This document shows, piece after piece, positions 1-11,089 of a stretch of 64,000 nucleotides of DNA. Below the pieces are notes generated by a model, which was not told where the DNA came from, made no database searches, and saw only the letters and a program-made list of their open reading frames with translations. A program made the translations under genes and the position numbers. This DNA comes from Babylonia areolata (taxonomy: Eukaryota; Mollusca; Gastropoda; Neogastropoda; Buccinidae). Every line of letters begins with the position of its first letter. Position 1 is the first letter of the stretch. The stretch is from positions 35,396,409 through 35,460,408 of the forward strand of contig NC_134884.1 in assembly GCF_041734735.1 (NCBI RefSeq), in the 5' to 3' direction.

Positions 1-367
1 GAGAGACAGACAGACAGACAGACAGACAGAGTGAAAGAGAGAGAGAGAGAGTTGGAAATGAAGATTATGAAATTAATAAACCATTTCGCTAACGTGAAAT
101 GATTCATCCGTTGTTTTGATATCCATCAGAAAGACAGACAAAACAAAAACAAAAACAAAACAAACAAAAAAGTACGCAACTCAATGCACAAATTAGACAT
201 ATGATGGAAAACCATCATTAGCATATTTCTTACCCTTCAAACGAACGGTATATCAAACTAACATTTTACATGCCATTCACAACAGACCAATCAAACATGG
301 AAAATTGATTAGCACCCTCGTGGTGGAGGTGCCATGCTCGCCTTCTGTTTTCTATACACACGCGCGT

Positions 368-423
<56 letters not shown>

Positions 424-928
424 TACGTATGACACCAGTCACCACTAAAGCTCTTCTGCTCTTTATTCTAACGGGTTCGGTTTTGTTAATTTTGTTCCCC
501 CTCTCCCTTTCACTCCTGCACCAATTATTGTTATACTCACACGGCCTGACCAACGCGCCGAGTCGACGCATACAGTACAATAATTATGCAGCTCCCGCTT
601 GAACTCTTTTTTCTTTTTTTTCTCAAACAGATGTAGTGTAGCGTATATATATGGATCATTCCGTACGCTTCGACGCTTCCCCGGGCCAAAAACTGAAAAT
701 ATTTTTTTCGTGAATTAAAAAAACAAAACAACATCTAAATAAGAGGGGTGTGAAAAAAATTAAAAAAAAGAAAAGCCTCTAGATTTCGCGTAAGCAGCAT
801 TGGCTTGAAGTTATGTACCTTGTGTGTGGAGAGAGTTACTACTCTTGACTATTTGTTAATCTGACGTTGGCAGCAACAACGCAGCGTCGATTTCCTCGCA
901 GACATCGCGTCACGACAGTACAAAACCT

Positions 929-959
<31 letters not shown>

Positions 960-2247
960 CCCCCTCCTCTAATCAAAGTGGATTTTTTTTCCACCGAATT
1001 TTTCATTGGAAAACTCTGTTGTCATGGGGTCTTTTTCATGGGCTGTGCGGGGTGTGGTGTGGAGTGGTGTGGTGTTCTAAGCAGCGCTGCATCGGACTGT
1101 TGTGTTGCGCAGTGCTCCAGTGTATCGCATCGCATCACATCGCATCGCGTCGTATTTCCAAAGGCCAGGTGATCTGAAGTAATCCTGGTGCCATTGCTTG
1201 GTTCTAACTTCTTGACAGTTGCTCGTGACTATATGCCTACGCTGACCCGAACTACGCCATTGGTCAGTTCCACACTACACACAGTTAGGAGCGGGTTACG
1301 ACCGACCATACTAGGCTCTTTCGCCCGAGCAATGCAACTGGCTCTTGGAAAGCGCCACTGACACAATACAAAACGATTGACAACAGCGGAACAAACACTA
1401 CACAGTCTATCCACTCCATACACGTTTGCTGTGCCTTCAAACACCCCCCAAAACAACCCTAAAAACCCAGATTCAAAACGCCCCGTAGACCTACGGTTGG
1501 AGACATAGCTACACATTTTTCGAATACTGCTGGCCTTGGATATCACTACAATGAAATTATAAACAACACTAAACCTTTTGAACGACAGACCTTGGACAGT
1601 CAAAACCACACAACTCTGCTTCAACTTGCAAGTAGGTTAATTGTACAGAACGGAGCGAACTGGCCGACTGACATGTTTAAACAAGAATAAATAGGGGGGA
1701 AAAAACCTAAAATAAAAAAAAAAGAATAGACTTCTTTGGTTGTTGTTTTTTTTGTTTTTTAATCACTGCATTGTATAACTGTGATGCATACACACAGTCA
1801 ATATAAAGGCTCTACACGTAAGAATTATAATTATAATCATGTGCTCATTAACCGGTCTCGACACGAAATGATCGACGGAACAGCGGATCAATAAACTGCT
1901 CCGGTCTATGGAAAAACGTGCTTTGCCTTACACGTGCGCGCGTAAAACACACACACACACACACACACAGGACGAGGGAGGAGAGAGATAGATAGAGACA
2001 CACATACAGAGCGATAGACACACAGACACACACACTGGGAGACAGACTGACAGACACAGGCAGACAGACAGTGATAGAAACAGAAAGACAGACACGCACA
2101 GAGAGAGAGAGAGAGACGGTGGGAAATAGCCACACTCCCATCTGATCACCGACACCATACAGTTTTGTGCGCCAGCACAATTATGCCCCTTGAATAAATC
2201 ATTATCTCCATGGATAATATTCAATTTCAATCAGAAAGACACTAGGA
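1..2247. other. Gene-free stretch with microsatellites
   Basis: No exon or recognisable gene is seen. The stretch holds (GACA)/(GA) repeats at 1-52, a (CA)n tract at about 374-419, (TTC)n near 926-953, and a CA/GACA/GA compound tract at 1947-2125. A short piece near 610-665 resembles the 'TGTGGTGTAGCGTATAT' part of SINE family D described below. A 131-codon minus-strand open frame at 1229-1624 has ordinary composition but no recognisable domain, so it is not called as a gene. Confidence 0.6.
1947..2125. repeat. Compound CA / GACA / GA microsatellite
   Basis: A short (CA)n run is followed by purine-rich tetranucleotide (GACA, GATA) and (GA)n runs over about 180 bp. The open frames across it are artefacts of the repeat. 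Confidence 0.9.
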
Positions 2248-2551
2248 TTAGTCTTTTTCAAAATTCACTTTAAAATTTAGATTCTGTTGGAACATATCAC
2301 ATGCTGTGCTTTCACATACAAAAATACCAAGGAGTTTTTTGTGTTTTTTTATTATCTTGTAATGAGAAACAAAATTAAAGACTTTTACAAACCAATATCT
2401 TTTCTTTTCTTTTTTTTTTTTAATACAGAATTTAAAATCAAACATAGAGCTTATTCGCACAACATTCCACGTAACATTATATACTCTCATAAAATCGCGC
2501 AGAAACATAATTACAGGCACAACCTTTCATGTAACCTTATTATACAGACTT

Positions 2552-3484
2552 TTAAAACCTGCACAAACCCAACACATCCCTACCTAAACGATGCCGCCCA
2601 ACATCCTCCTGGTCGGGGCCGTCCCGTGAATCCGTCATCACAGATGACAGCGACGCACCTCCGGGAGACGAGGGTTCCGGCATTGGTGACGTCACAGCTG
2701 AACAGGCATAAACATACCCTGGCGACGTCACAAATGACCCAAGATGAACAGCGGATCCCGAGCGAGGTCTTCTATCTCGGGAAGCTGTTCCGCAGGACGT
2801 CTGGAAGGGACAGGACGGCAACTCATACAGGGTGGCGTCATTCGTCCGATGGAAGCATGTGTCTGAGGGATAATAATAACTGTTCTCAGCATGGCTTCCA
2901 CTTTGCTGAAAAGTCTGAACAGAATGTTCATTCCACATTCCACCAAGTGGAGGTGGTGGTGGCGGCCCTCTAGCATCACCATGTGTCACAGTGGGATGGT
3001 GATGCCAAACAGAATGATGTTCATTCCACAGTGGTGGTGGTGGTGGCCCTCTAGAGAAACCATGTGGTGGTGGTGGCCCTCTAGAGAAACCATATGTCAG
3101 AATGGGAAGGTGACGCTCTGGAAGCCACTGTGGAGGATGAGAAGCAGCTGGCCAGGAGGCAAAACGATCCCGTGCTCCAGAATACCTGGCACGATCGTGT
3201 CCTTCCCAGGGCAAGTCGACTCCACGAGGTCTTCCATAATCCTCTGACATAGACCGGAGGGACCTCAGCGGGTCGACACCACCAAAGGCAGCAGTGCACT
3301 GAGGATGCAACGTCCTGTCACCCACTGGTGCTGAAGGGAGCTGCGTGTTGGAGGAATCCATCCCTGGAGGTCCTGCAGAGCCACTGACGAGGTTGGGGTG
3401 TGTGTTTGGAGCAACTCCAGTGTTGGAAACCCTTATTTCACTATGTCGTGATGAATGAAGTGAACTAAGTCCACGAAAATCCAT
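2552..3484 (-). CDS. Uncharacterised proline-rich 310-aa protein
   Basis: I do not recognise this protein. It is an uninterrupted single frame of 310 codons in a neighbourhood where long frames are otherwise microsatellite artefacts. The start (ATG at 3484-3482) has G at -3 and G at +4, a fair Kozak context. Residues about 131-182 form a proline-rich stretch with an imperfect internal repeat: FSRGPPPP occurs twice, and two blocks join a run of five or six prolines to WNEH(H)SV. The C-terminal third is rich in Ser, Pro, Arg and Asp. No signal peptide, membrane segment or catalytic motif is visible. A diverged copy of its N-terminal half lies directly upstream at 4325-4930, and the conserved segments (such as SAGPPGMDSSNT and the PQC...GVD block) align in the same frame, which argues that the frame was once under selection. 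A cluster of promoter-type motifs lies 250-330 bp upstream. It could be a lineage-specific gene, one exon of a larger gene, or part of an unrecognised repeat. Confidence 0.42.
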   Translation of the reverse strand: MDFRGLSSLHSSRHSEIRVSNTGVAPNTHPNLVSGSAGPPGMDSSNTQLPSAPVGDRTLHPQCTAAFGGVDPLRSLRSMSEDYGRPRGVDLPWEGHDRARYSGARDRFASWPAASHPPQWLPERHLPILTYGFSRGPPPPHGFSRGPPPPPLWNEHHSVWHHHPTVTHGDARGPPPPPPLGGMWNEHSVQTFQQSGSHAENSYYYPSDTCFHRTNDATLYELPSCPFQTSCGTASRDRRPRSGSAVHLGSFVTSPGYVYACSAVTSPMPEPSSPGGASLSSVMTDSRDGPDQEDVGRHRLGRDVLGLCRF

Positions 3485-3734
3485 TCCTCACCCCTGTCGT
3501 TGAAAGCGTGAAAAAGTGTGTGTCCTGATGTATATATCTGTTTCCACTCAAAATGACGAAGAAGAAAAAAAACACAAAAAAACTAACTCACCACTTTCAG
3601 AAATAAAAGCAATAAAAAAAAACTGTTCAACACCTTTAAACGTAGCCGCGACCTACATTCAGAGATCACGATGACTACTCAAATTACTTTTAAAAGCCAC
3701 CGAACGCGCTTTTTATGTCAGAAGTGTCTCCATT

Positions 3735-3812
3735 CCGACCAATCAAATGAAAGAAAAACCGGAAGTCATAAGAGTTCACGTGATTCCTCCACAAACACAC
3801 TAGACCAATCGG
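3735..3812 (-). promoter_or_regulatory. Promoter-like motif cluster upstream of the 310-aa frame
   Basis: Within 78 bp there are two CCAAT boxes (3739-3743 and 3805-3809), an ETS/GABP site ACCGGAAGT (3758-3766) and an E-box CACGTG (3777-3782). This combination is typical of TATA-less animal promoters, and it lies 250-330 bp upstream of the minus-strand start at 3484. Strand assignment rests on that position. No start site was measured. Confidence 0.4.
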
Positions 3813-3956
3813 ATTGAGAACAGCACATGACACGCAGGTAGAACATGTGAAACAAACACCAAAATTATCTTAATCAGATAACGCACTGCCTATCGCCACA
3901 AATCGACAAAGTACTTGCCTTTCGGATTATGTGAAACCCTGGTCCATATGCTCCAA

Positions 3957-4063
3957 CACCCAATCTCGGACTTCGAACCATCAATGAAGATATTCTGAAA
4001 ATGTGGGGACCTGGCACCCAATCTCCGACTTCGAACCATCAGTGAAGATATTCTGAAAATGCG
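3957..4063. repeat. 58-bp tandem duplication
   Basis: A 58-bp unit beginning CACCCAATCT at 3957 is repeated from 4015 with a few substitutions. It lies between the 310-aa frame and its decayed copy. Confidence 0.85.
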
Positions 4064-4324
4064 GGGAAAATTCGTGGCAGAGATGAGAAAAGTAGGTTTT
4101 ATAGGCCAGTGAACTAGTGAGTCGTTTTGGTGCGAAGCCAAATCGAATCGGACCTCTGGTGTTTGAAAGGTCCACGGTGGGCTGTCAGGGAACTAAGAAA
4201 AGTCTGAGATGTCTCTGACATCTAGATCAGCATTTTCCATGTGTGGCTGAATACGGAGCCCCAGGGGAGGGGTGTGATTTGGGCTGTCGTCAAAAATGTC
4301 TTATTGAAAGGGTTACTGAAAACG

Positions 4325-4930
4325 TTATCGTAGGCAGGATTTTTTCGGTTCAGAGAATAGTTTCAAATAATAGTTGAGGGGCAGTTTCAGTCTGCGGCTG
4401 GAAAGTGGCCGTTCCCTCTGCGTACAAGCTGTGCACATGGGTGGTGAAGCGTTGCGTTGGACATGAAAGAGGCACCCTTTCCGCAAAGCGATTCCTTGCT
4501 CCCAATCCGTACAATAACTTCTTTCCTTGCAGAAGTCGACTCCACCTCCACAATCCTCAAGCCCAGACCGGGGCATCAGCGGGATGTCACCACCTGGAGC
4601 ACACTGAGGAGGTTGCGGACTGCAACCCACTGATGCTTAAGGAAGCCACGTGTTGGAATCAATCCTTGGAGTCCCAGCGGATTGGGGAACTGCTCGAGAC
4701 CAAGATGCACCAGGGGGTGGGAAAGTGGAGCTGTTCCAGTGTTTGGAGCAGTGACTCCAGAAAATCCTGACGAAGATCCCGCAGGGGGGTGACCATGTGG
4801 ATGTCGTCAAGCTGGTCAAGGAACTGAGATCGAAACACGTGTTTACTGCCCTTCCTCCTCCTCCTCCTCCTCCTCCTCTCTTCCCTGGGCCCGTCTGAGC
4901 TTTATTACGCCTGTTCCAGTTCATCACTGA
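4325..4930 (-). pseudogene. Decayed paralogue of the 310-aa proline-rich frame
   Basis: The minus strand here aligns in DNA and in frame with the N-terminal half of the 2552-3484 protein. The block SAGTPRIDSNTWLP matches SAGPPGMDSSNTQLP. The block PQCAPGGD..PRSGLEDCGGGVDF matches PQCTAAFGGVDPLRSLRSMSEDYGRPRGVDL. ASPPMCTACTQRERP matches ASHPPQWLPERHLP. The shared frame is interrupted by a stop (TAA on the minus strand at 4639-4637) and the proline-rich region is absent. A (CTC)n run at about 4852-4876 lies within it. Divergence is high (roughly 30 percent by eye), so the duplication is old. It could instead be two exons of a related gene split by an intron. Confidence 0.4.
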
Positions 4931-5895
4931 CTATATGACAAAGTAACTGGAACGAAGAAGAAGAGTCCCGTTCGGGTTTCATGACCTGCGGCCGGAGGTG
5001 AACATGTCTCTGTGTTCACCATTTTCTTGCGCTTCCTTACAGACATTCGACGTTCTGGGTTGAAAAGTCCATAATTCTTATTTTCGTGCACAGAAACCAG
5101 TGCTGCTTCTCATGGAGGAAAAAGAACCCGCAAGGTCTTTTCTGGGCGCATGCCACACATACACGAGTTAACAGTAAGAGAATAATGTTAAATCTTTGTT
5201 GTTGTTGTTGTTGCAATACAAACTCCGTCCACACGCAGTTCTCTTTCCCTGCCCTTTGAACTGTCCATAAGAAGTGTGTATCACACACAGAGACATCTGT
5301 GTTTGCTCAAACCCCTTAAGACAATAAGACGCCTCAAGACCAAACAGAAGTATCTCTCCTGAGCAAACTCTCCGCTCTTTTTTTATTATCATTATTATTA
5401 TTATTAAATCTGATTATGAAAGTGAAAAAACTCACTGCCGTCGTCGGTCCTTGAATCGATATTACTTATTGCCTTTTTTTTTTTTTTTTTTTTTTTCCCT
5501 TAATACTCGTCGAACGGAACTTGCCATCGCAGTTCCCAAAGGGAGAAAACAACAGCCCCCGACTGGGTTATTATTAAGCGATTATTATCTCCCTTACCGC
5601 AAGGGCAAATGCAACCCGACCCCCGTGACTGCTATCAGAACTGCCAGCGATCATCCGAAGGGTAAACAGCACGATAAGATAGCGTGCATCCCACGGGAAG
5701 CTAAGCATGCTTTGTACTCTTGGCTACACTCCTGCTTTTGAATACATGTTCTCGATCAACTGCAGCATTTTCGCTGCAAAAAATTTTTTTTTTTTTTTTT
5801 TTTAATTTTAAAAAGGGGTTGGGGGGGGAGGGGGTTGTTCGAACAATGACTAAAGAAAAAAATGGTGAAGTATTCCAATTAAAATTTATTTAAAT

Positions 5896-5953
<58 letters not shown>

Positions 5954-6750
5954 GTATTTTACGTCGGTTTTAGTTCCAGTGAGAGTGGAGACAGACAGAG
6001 AGTGAGAGAGAGAGATTACAGATCGTTCAACGGTTTTGCATTTTTGGGGGGTGGGCTTATTTCCTTCTTTCTTCGCCTTCTTCTTCTCCTTCTCATCTAT
6101 GCATGCAATGATCAGGTGAAAGTGTCACTGCAGAAATCTACACACTCAACACAATCAAGGCTGGCTCCAACATATTTTAATGTCTCCTTCCGAAGTTTGT
6201 TTATTCCCATTAACTCTTTTGAGTCACAGAGAAACAAGGAAACATGACAATAACAGGATGACGGCCACAGAGGAAGAGCGAAGATAATTTCAAAAGAAGA
6301 AACAAAAGGGGGATAACACAAATGGAGGAAAAATAAAATGAAATAAAAGGCCAAATGTAATCATCAGTCTGGTAGTGGTACAATGCAATAGGAACAGACA
6401 AATGCACAGATCACAACTTAGATTTACAATACGGCTCTGTATCTGACTAGTTGAGCCTGAACTGGGAACTGGGGGGTTAGCTGGAGCATAGCAATAACAA
6501 TGACATGGTGTAACAAAATAAAATATACAATAATTTGCATGTTATTTTAGCACCCATTTGCCAGTAACACTGGGATTGGTTTGATGTATACAGGAGAGAA
6601 AAAGACATATAAAAAAAAAATATGATCACACAATTACAAATGGACATGTGTATTGGATGCGGTGTCAAGATTAACACAAGTCATTGTTCTAATTCCTATT
6701 CAACAAGTACAGTTAAGGCACAAGTGGCAAAGAATCCGGACTGAAACTGG
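4931..6750. other. Intergenic stretch, mostly AT- and T-rich
   Basis: No gene is seen. It holds a (TTG)n run near 5199-5213, T-tracts near 5476-5497 and 5788-5803, an (AT)n run of about 50 bp at 5897-5946, and a (GA)n run near 5997-6014. The piece 5520-5740 is non-repetitive with GC-rich short motifs but has no assignable class. The part from about 6110 to 6750 may include the 3' untranslated end of the LINE fragment that follows. Confidence 0.5.
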
Positions 6751-6753
6751 CTC

Positions 6754-7895
6754 CTAACAAAGCACATTAAAACCTTCTTTAATGAATTTAGCAAAATTTA
6801 GTAACTTTTTCTTACTACTAATAGACATTAATGTTGCATATTTGTGGAAGTTGGGATGTGTTCTGTAATACTTAGGTAAATACTGATTGCGGAGATTTTG
6901 AATTGCAGGACATTCCATGACAAAGTGGTATTCGTCTCCCACTCGATTCGTGTCACAAAGATGATACAATCTTGCTTCTTGTGGTATGTTCATGTGTCTC
7001 CCTTTCTCAACTGGTAGTTTGTGATTACTTGTTCTGAGTTTCAACATTGGGATGCAATAGCACAATGGTAAAATGTCTAGATAATCTTCAAAAGCTATTT
7101 GGCTTTTAAATAAACTGTAGTTATTGGCTTTTGTAGAGTTACGACAGGTTTCTACCCATTTTTGTGTATAACTATCTTTAAGTCTTTGGGTCAGATTGTG
7201 TATCAGCCATGTGGTTGATACAGATTGTGGATAGTACCACACAAAAGACAGGCCATTTTCATCTAGAATCCGTTTGATTTTAAGTAACCAGTCATTTTTG
7301 TGTATTTGTAAATTAAAACATTCAGTTAATGAGTTCAACATGCGAGATGAGAATTTTTTACTAGTCAATGTGTCAATGGACAATTTGTGCCAGAATTTGA
7401 TCATTCGGCAATTTACATGCACAAACAGAGGGAAATGTCCCATTTCACCATAGATGAAACAGTTTGGAGTGCTTTTCTTAACAGTGCCATCATTGCCCGT
7501 CTGGCCTGATCTTTTAATTGTTTCACAGCTATGTTAAACTTACCATTGAACTTGAAAGTCGGTCCTAGGTATTTAAAGCAAGTAACGTGTTCTAGAGTAT
7601 TTCCAGTAAGTGTGAACGGGTACTGGTAATTTAGTTTCTTACTGCAGAATACCATTATTTTTGTTTTGGAGCAATTCACACTTATTTTCCAGTCATTACA
7701 ATATGCTTCTAGTTCGTTTAGCACCTTCTGAAGCTTAGCTTCTGAGTCAGCAAATATTACTGTATCATCAGCATACAGAATTAGTAATAGTTTGAGGTAT
7801 TCAGATACTCTTTCATCATGGCTTAGTCCCATATCGACAGGGGAGCAACCACTCCTGATAAGGTGGGTTTCCATATCGTTCACATACAAAGCAGA
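6754..7895 (-). mobile_element. LINE fragment: reverse transcriptase and C-terminal domain
   Basis: The minus strand encodes the end of a non-LTR retrotransposon polymerase. Around 7760 the catalytic motif reads LYADDTVIF, followed by the thumb-proximal block SVNCSKTKIMVF. A second frame (7443-6754) continues with YGEMGHFPLFVHV and a C-terminal segment with a zinc-knuckle-like pattern, HLCDTNRVGDEYHFVMEC, ending in a stop at 6754. The upstream frame breaks near 7430, and family comparison suggests an internal deletion of roughly 200 nt together with a frame change there. The 5' end is lost near 7895, where a second LINE in the opposite orientation begins. This is a dead, 5'-truncated copy. 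I do not assign a clade. Confidence 0.8.
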
Positions 7896-7896
7896 T

Positions 7897-8282
7897 TCTG
7901 AAGAAGCTGGATCACCCCGAGCGGAGGCTACCAGGCGCACCAGGATCCCATCACCGTACACTGGAGAGGAGACACCAGACTACCATCTACAGCCTTCGCA
8001 CAGGACACTGCGGCCTCCGAGCACACCTGAAGAGGATTGGAGTGGCAGCCACATCCCTATCTGATTGCGGCCAGGCTGACCAGACCCCATCCCATATTCT
8101 CCAAGACTGCCCCCTGTGTGAGAAGACGCGGCAGCAGTCCTGGCCTGGGGGTGCGGACCTCAACACCAAGCTTTGGGGGACGGTAGCCGATCTTCGCCGG
8201 ACGTCCGAGTTTGTGGCATCCCTCGGACTTCGACCCCGACTGCGTAGCTGTCGAACGCCAAAGAAAGAAAGAAAGAAAGACC
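7897..8282 (+). mobile_element. LINE 3' end with HILQDCP knuckle and (AAAG)n tail
   Basis: The frame from about 7897 reads LDHPERRLPG, then YSLRTGHCGLRAHLKRIG, and then a cysteine-histidine knuckle (DCGQADQTPSHILQDCPLC) followed by LNTKLWGTVADL and FVASLGL. This is the extreme C-terminus of a non-LTR retrotransposon ORF2. The insertion at 62269-62553 encodes the same domain. The 3' end reads CGAACGCCAAAGAAAG and runs into a short (AAAG)n tail. The copy is strongly 5' truncated and abuts the minus-strand LINE head to head. Confidence 0.75.
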
Positions 8283-8400
8283 TTCCAGTCAAACTTGGGA
8301 GAAAGGGAGAGAGTGGGATTCGAACCCCACACCCTCACGGACTCTCTATATTGGCAGCTGAGCGTCTTAACCATTCTGCCACCTTCCTCCTTCATCGGAA
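8283..8400 (-). mobile_element. tRNA-derived SINE, family E (head)
   Basis: Read on the minus strand, the sequence starts at about 8395 with GGTGGCAGAATGGTTAAGAC (box A type) and carries GGTTCGAATCC (box B) about 60 nt later. This is the layout of a class II tRNA-like (Leu/Ser) promoter. It ends at the AAAG tail of the plus-strand LINE, so the two elements meet tail to tail. Without the body and a cloverleaf it is a SINE head rather than a working tRNA gene. Confidence 0.6.
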
Positions 8401-8896
8401 GAAGAAGGAAGGGGAGGGGGTATGGGGGAGGTACGTTCGTCCACTTACAAATCGCTACCAGTACTGCTGTACCCGAACAGAGAAATCCCCAGGGGCGGAA
8501 CATGTCATCAATGCACTAAAATAAAAGTACAAGGCGTGTCACCGTCAATTCCAAAGTCCTTTCTAAACTTCTGCACTTCCCTTCCCTTGGAAACTTTCAG
8601 GGTGGCTGTGAATTTCAAATCGTGTTTTGCCGGGTAGGAGTGATGGGGTGAGAGAAAGGTGGGTTGTGTGGGTGGGTGTGGAGGGGGAGGGGAGAGAAGA
8701 GGGAGTTGAAGGGGAGCGGAAGAGGGAGGTGGGAGGGAGGGATGGGTGTTAGAAAAGGGAGACACGCTGACTTAACGCTCTTGACGAACACTGAGTGCAT
8801 TATCATGTCCTCAGGAAAACGAGTACGTGTAAAGTAAATTGATCACTTCTTTCCTCAAACAGCTGTTAAAAATTATAATAAAATAAATAAGAAAGA

Positions 8897-8948
<52 letters not shown>

Positions 8949-9015
8949 AAACTAATTCAAATCAAAATCTTGAGGATGTCTTGTATGCCCGTGAAGTTCA
9001 AGTTTAAAAAGGGGG
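8401..9015. other. Intergenic stretch with GA microsatellite
   Basis: No gene is seen. A G-rich purine stretch occupies 8640-8760 and a (GA)n tract of about 47 bp occupies 8899-8945. Confidence 0.6.
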
Positions 9016-9025
9016 TAAGTCAGTA

Positions 9026-9392
9026 CCACTCGGCTCATATCACAGATTGACATAAGTTTACATTTGGGCCAACAGCAAAGTGAGAGCTGTATTATGAATG
9101 GTTTCTCCAGTCAATGGGATACCATTTACAGCTTAGTCTTTTGTGAAGGACTATGACTCTCAAACTAGGAGGCAAAATTGCACTGGCTCTTAGTGCTGCA
9201 GCCTTGGGGGCTAGTTGGCCTTTGGGAACCATCCCAACGCCGACTGTCCTGAAACCCTCTTGGCCGAGAGAGTGGGGATGTACTTGGGCAAGACGCTCTC
9301 CACTGTAATCAAATTCTAGCCCAAATAGTCGGAACAGCAGTTGCCTCCTCTGCTGTTCTGATGGTCATAGTCGGACACGACTGACTATCATA
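9026..9392. mobile_element. Interspersed repeat R1, copy 1, with target-site duplication
   Basis: The 367-bp sequence from CACTCGGCTCATATCACAG to CTGACTATCATA is repeated at 21085-21454 with roughly 93 percent identity by eye. It is flanked by a direct repeat TAAGTCAGTA at 9016-9025 and 9393-9402, which fits a target-site duplication and marks it as a mobile insertion. No coding frame or clear pol III box was recognised, so class and orientation are open. The tail of copy 2 is (AT)n, which suggests the 3' end is on the right. Confidence 0.65.
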
Positions 9393-9550
9393 TAAGTCAG
9401 TAACAGATGGGAGAGAGGAAGAAATGGACGGGGCTGGGTACAAGAGGGGAGAGACGGTGGGGGAGAAAGAAGAATGCTACAATGAAAGATCGGGAAATGC
9501 GCGGCTGAAGAAAGAAGAGGAGGAGGCCAGGGCAGAAGAAATAACGTGAG

Positions 9551-9608
9551 CGGTGGCCCAGTGGTTAAAGCACCCGAAAGGGAAGCGAGTTTTCACGAGT
9601 TCGAGTCC

Positions 9609-9650
<42 letters not shown>

Positions 9651-9800
9651 CCACCGCCCTGCCCCTCCACCCATCCGCCATTAGAATTTGAGTCAGTGGT
9701 GGTCTGGGTGCAAGTCATTCGGATGAGAAGATAAACCGACGAGAAGTGTGTAGCATGCACTTAACGCATGGCAACACAAGGGTTGTCCCTGACAAAAAAC
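9551..9800 (+). mobile_element. SINE family B, copy with T-tract insertion
   Basis: A tRNA-like head (GTGGCCCAGTGGTTAAAGC ... GAGTTCGAGTCCGGG) is followed by a T-tract of about 35 nt at 9614-9648. The body then contains GTGGTCTGGGTGCAAGTC, ATTCGGATGAGAAGATAAAC and AAGGGTTGTCCCTGAC. The body matches the copies at 15651, 33485, 52903 and 57290. Confidence 0.65.
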
Positions 9801-10176
9801 AACAACAAAAAACAAAACCAAAAAAAAGTTGAAAAATCAACTTTGATAGTAAACATCTATACTTGCAGTCAGATTTTTTTTTAAATCAAAACAAAAAAAA
9901 GGTGGGGGGGGGGGTTGCTCTGTGGGGACACGTTCTCCCCAGAAAGAGCAGCCTGAATGGTTATTTCACAGATAAATATGCTGCGACACAGGCATAAAGT
10001 AATATACAATACAATACCAAGAAAGAAAGAAAGAAAGAAGGAAAGAAGACACCACTCAAAGAATAAAGCAAACAAAACAACAAGAAGCAAACAACCACAA
10101 TCGTACAAAGAAAGGCAAGGAACTGAACATATCAACATCAAAGAAAAAAAAAGGAGGGGTACAGGGGATGGAAGAA

Positions 10177-10264
<88 letters not shown>
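10177..10264. repeat. (AT)n(GT)n microsatellite
   Basis: An (AT)n run (10177-10195) is followed by a (GT)n run of about 34 units (10196-10264). Confidence 0.95.
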
Positions 10265-10266
<2 letters not shown>

Positions 10267-10580
10267 TTATATATATTGGGGGGATGTGGGGGCGGACGGT
10301 GGAGCTATTCCGACACTTGTCTTTGGAAGAACGCATAATAAATCATATCATGTATCACTTGCTCGAACGTTGCTGTATAACAGTATATACAGTTCTGTAC
10401 GCACCGAACATCGACTGGCGGCGACTGGGCCACCAAACAAGCAGCGGTCCACAATGCCCCTCTTCAATCGGAAGTCCCACAAACTTTTCAAAGTATGTGT
10501 GCGTCTCTGCAGACACTTCCAAGGTGGACACGAATTTGCAGGCGTGGCTTGGAGGAGAACGGAGAGCGGGGATGGAGGGA

Positions 10581-10623
<43 letters not shown>

Positions 10624-10627
10624 CGTA

Positions 10628-10658
<31 letters not shown>

Positions 10659-10984
10659 GGGAACATCACACGACAACCTTGGACCTCTAGACAGAAACCT
10701 GTGTTCTTTTCTGTACACCCCTCTTTAAAATCTTAACGGTTGGTTTTTATGCAATTATGCAACAAGAATGATGAAAGACACTAGGAGAAGAAGAAGAAGA
10801 AGAAAGCAAGAGAAGCATAAAGGATGGAAGAGGAAGAAATGAATGAAGAAAGGGATGAAGAGAGCGAGAAAAGGAAAAAAAAAAAACCAGTCCAGACGAT
10901 TCAATGAGTTTCAGAAATCCCATCGCCTTGATTATTATGAGGAAAGACAGACAGACAGACAGACAGAGCTAGCCAAGCAGACAG

Positions 10985-11089
<105 letters not shown>

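Noticed and set aside
1229-1624. 131-codon minus-strand frame
   Set aside because: Ordinary composition but no homology I recognise, no duplicated copy and no promoter or splice context; a chance frame of this length is plausible in 64 kb.
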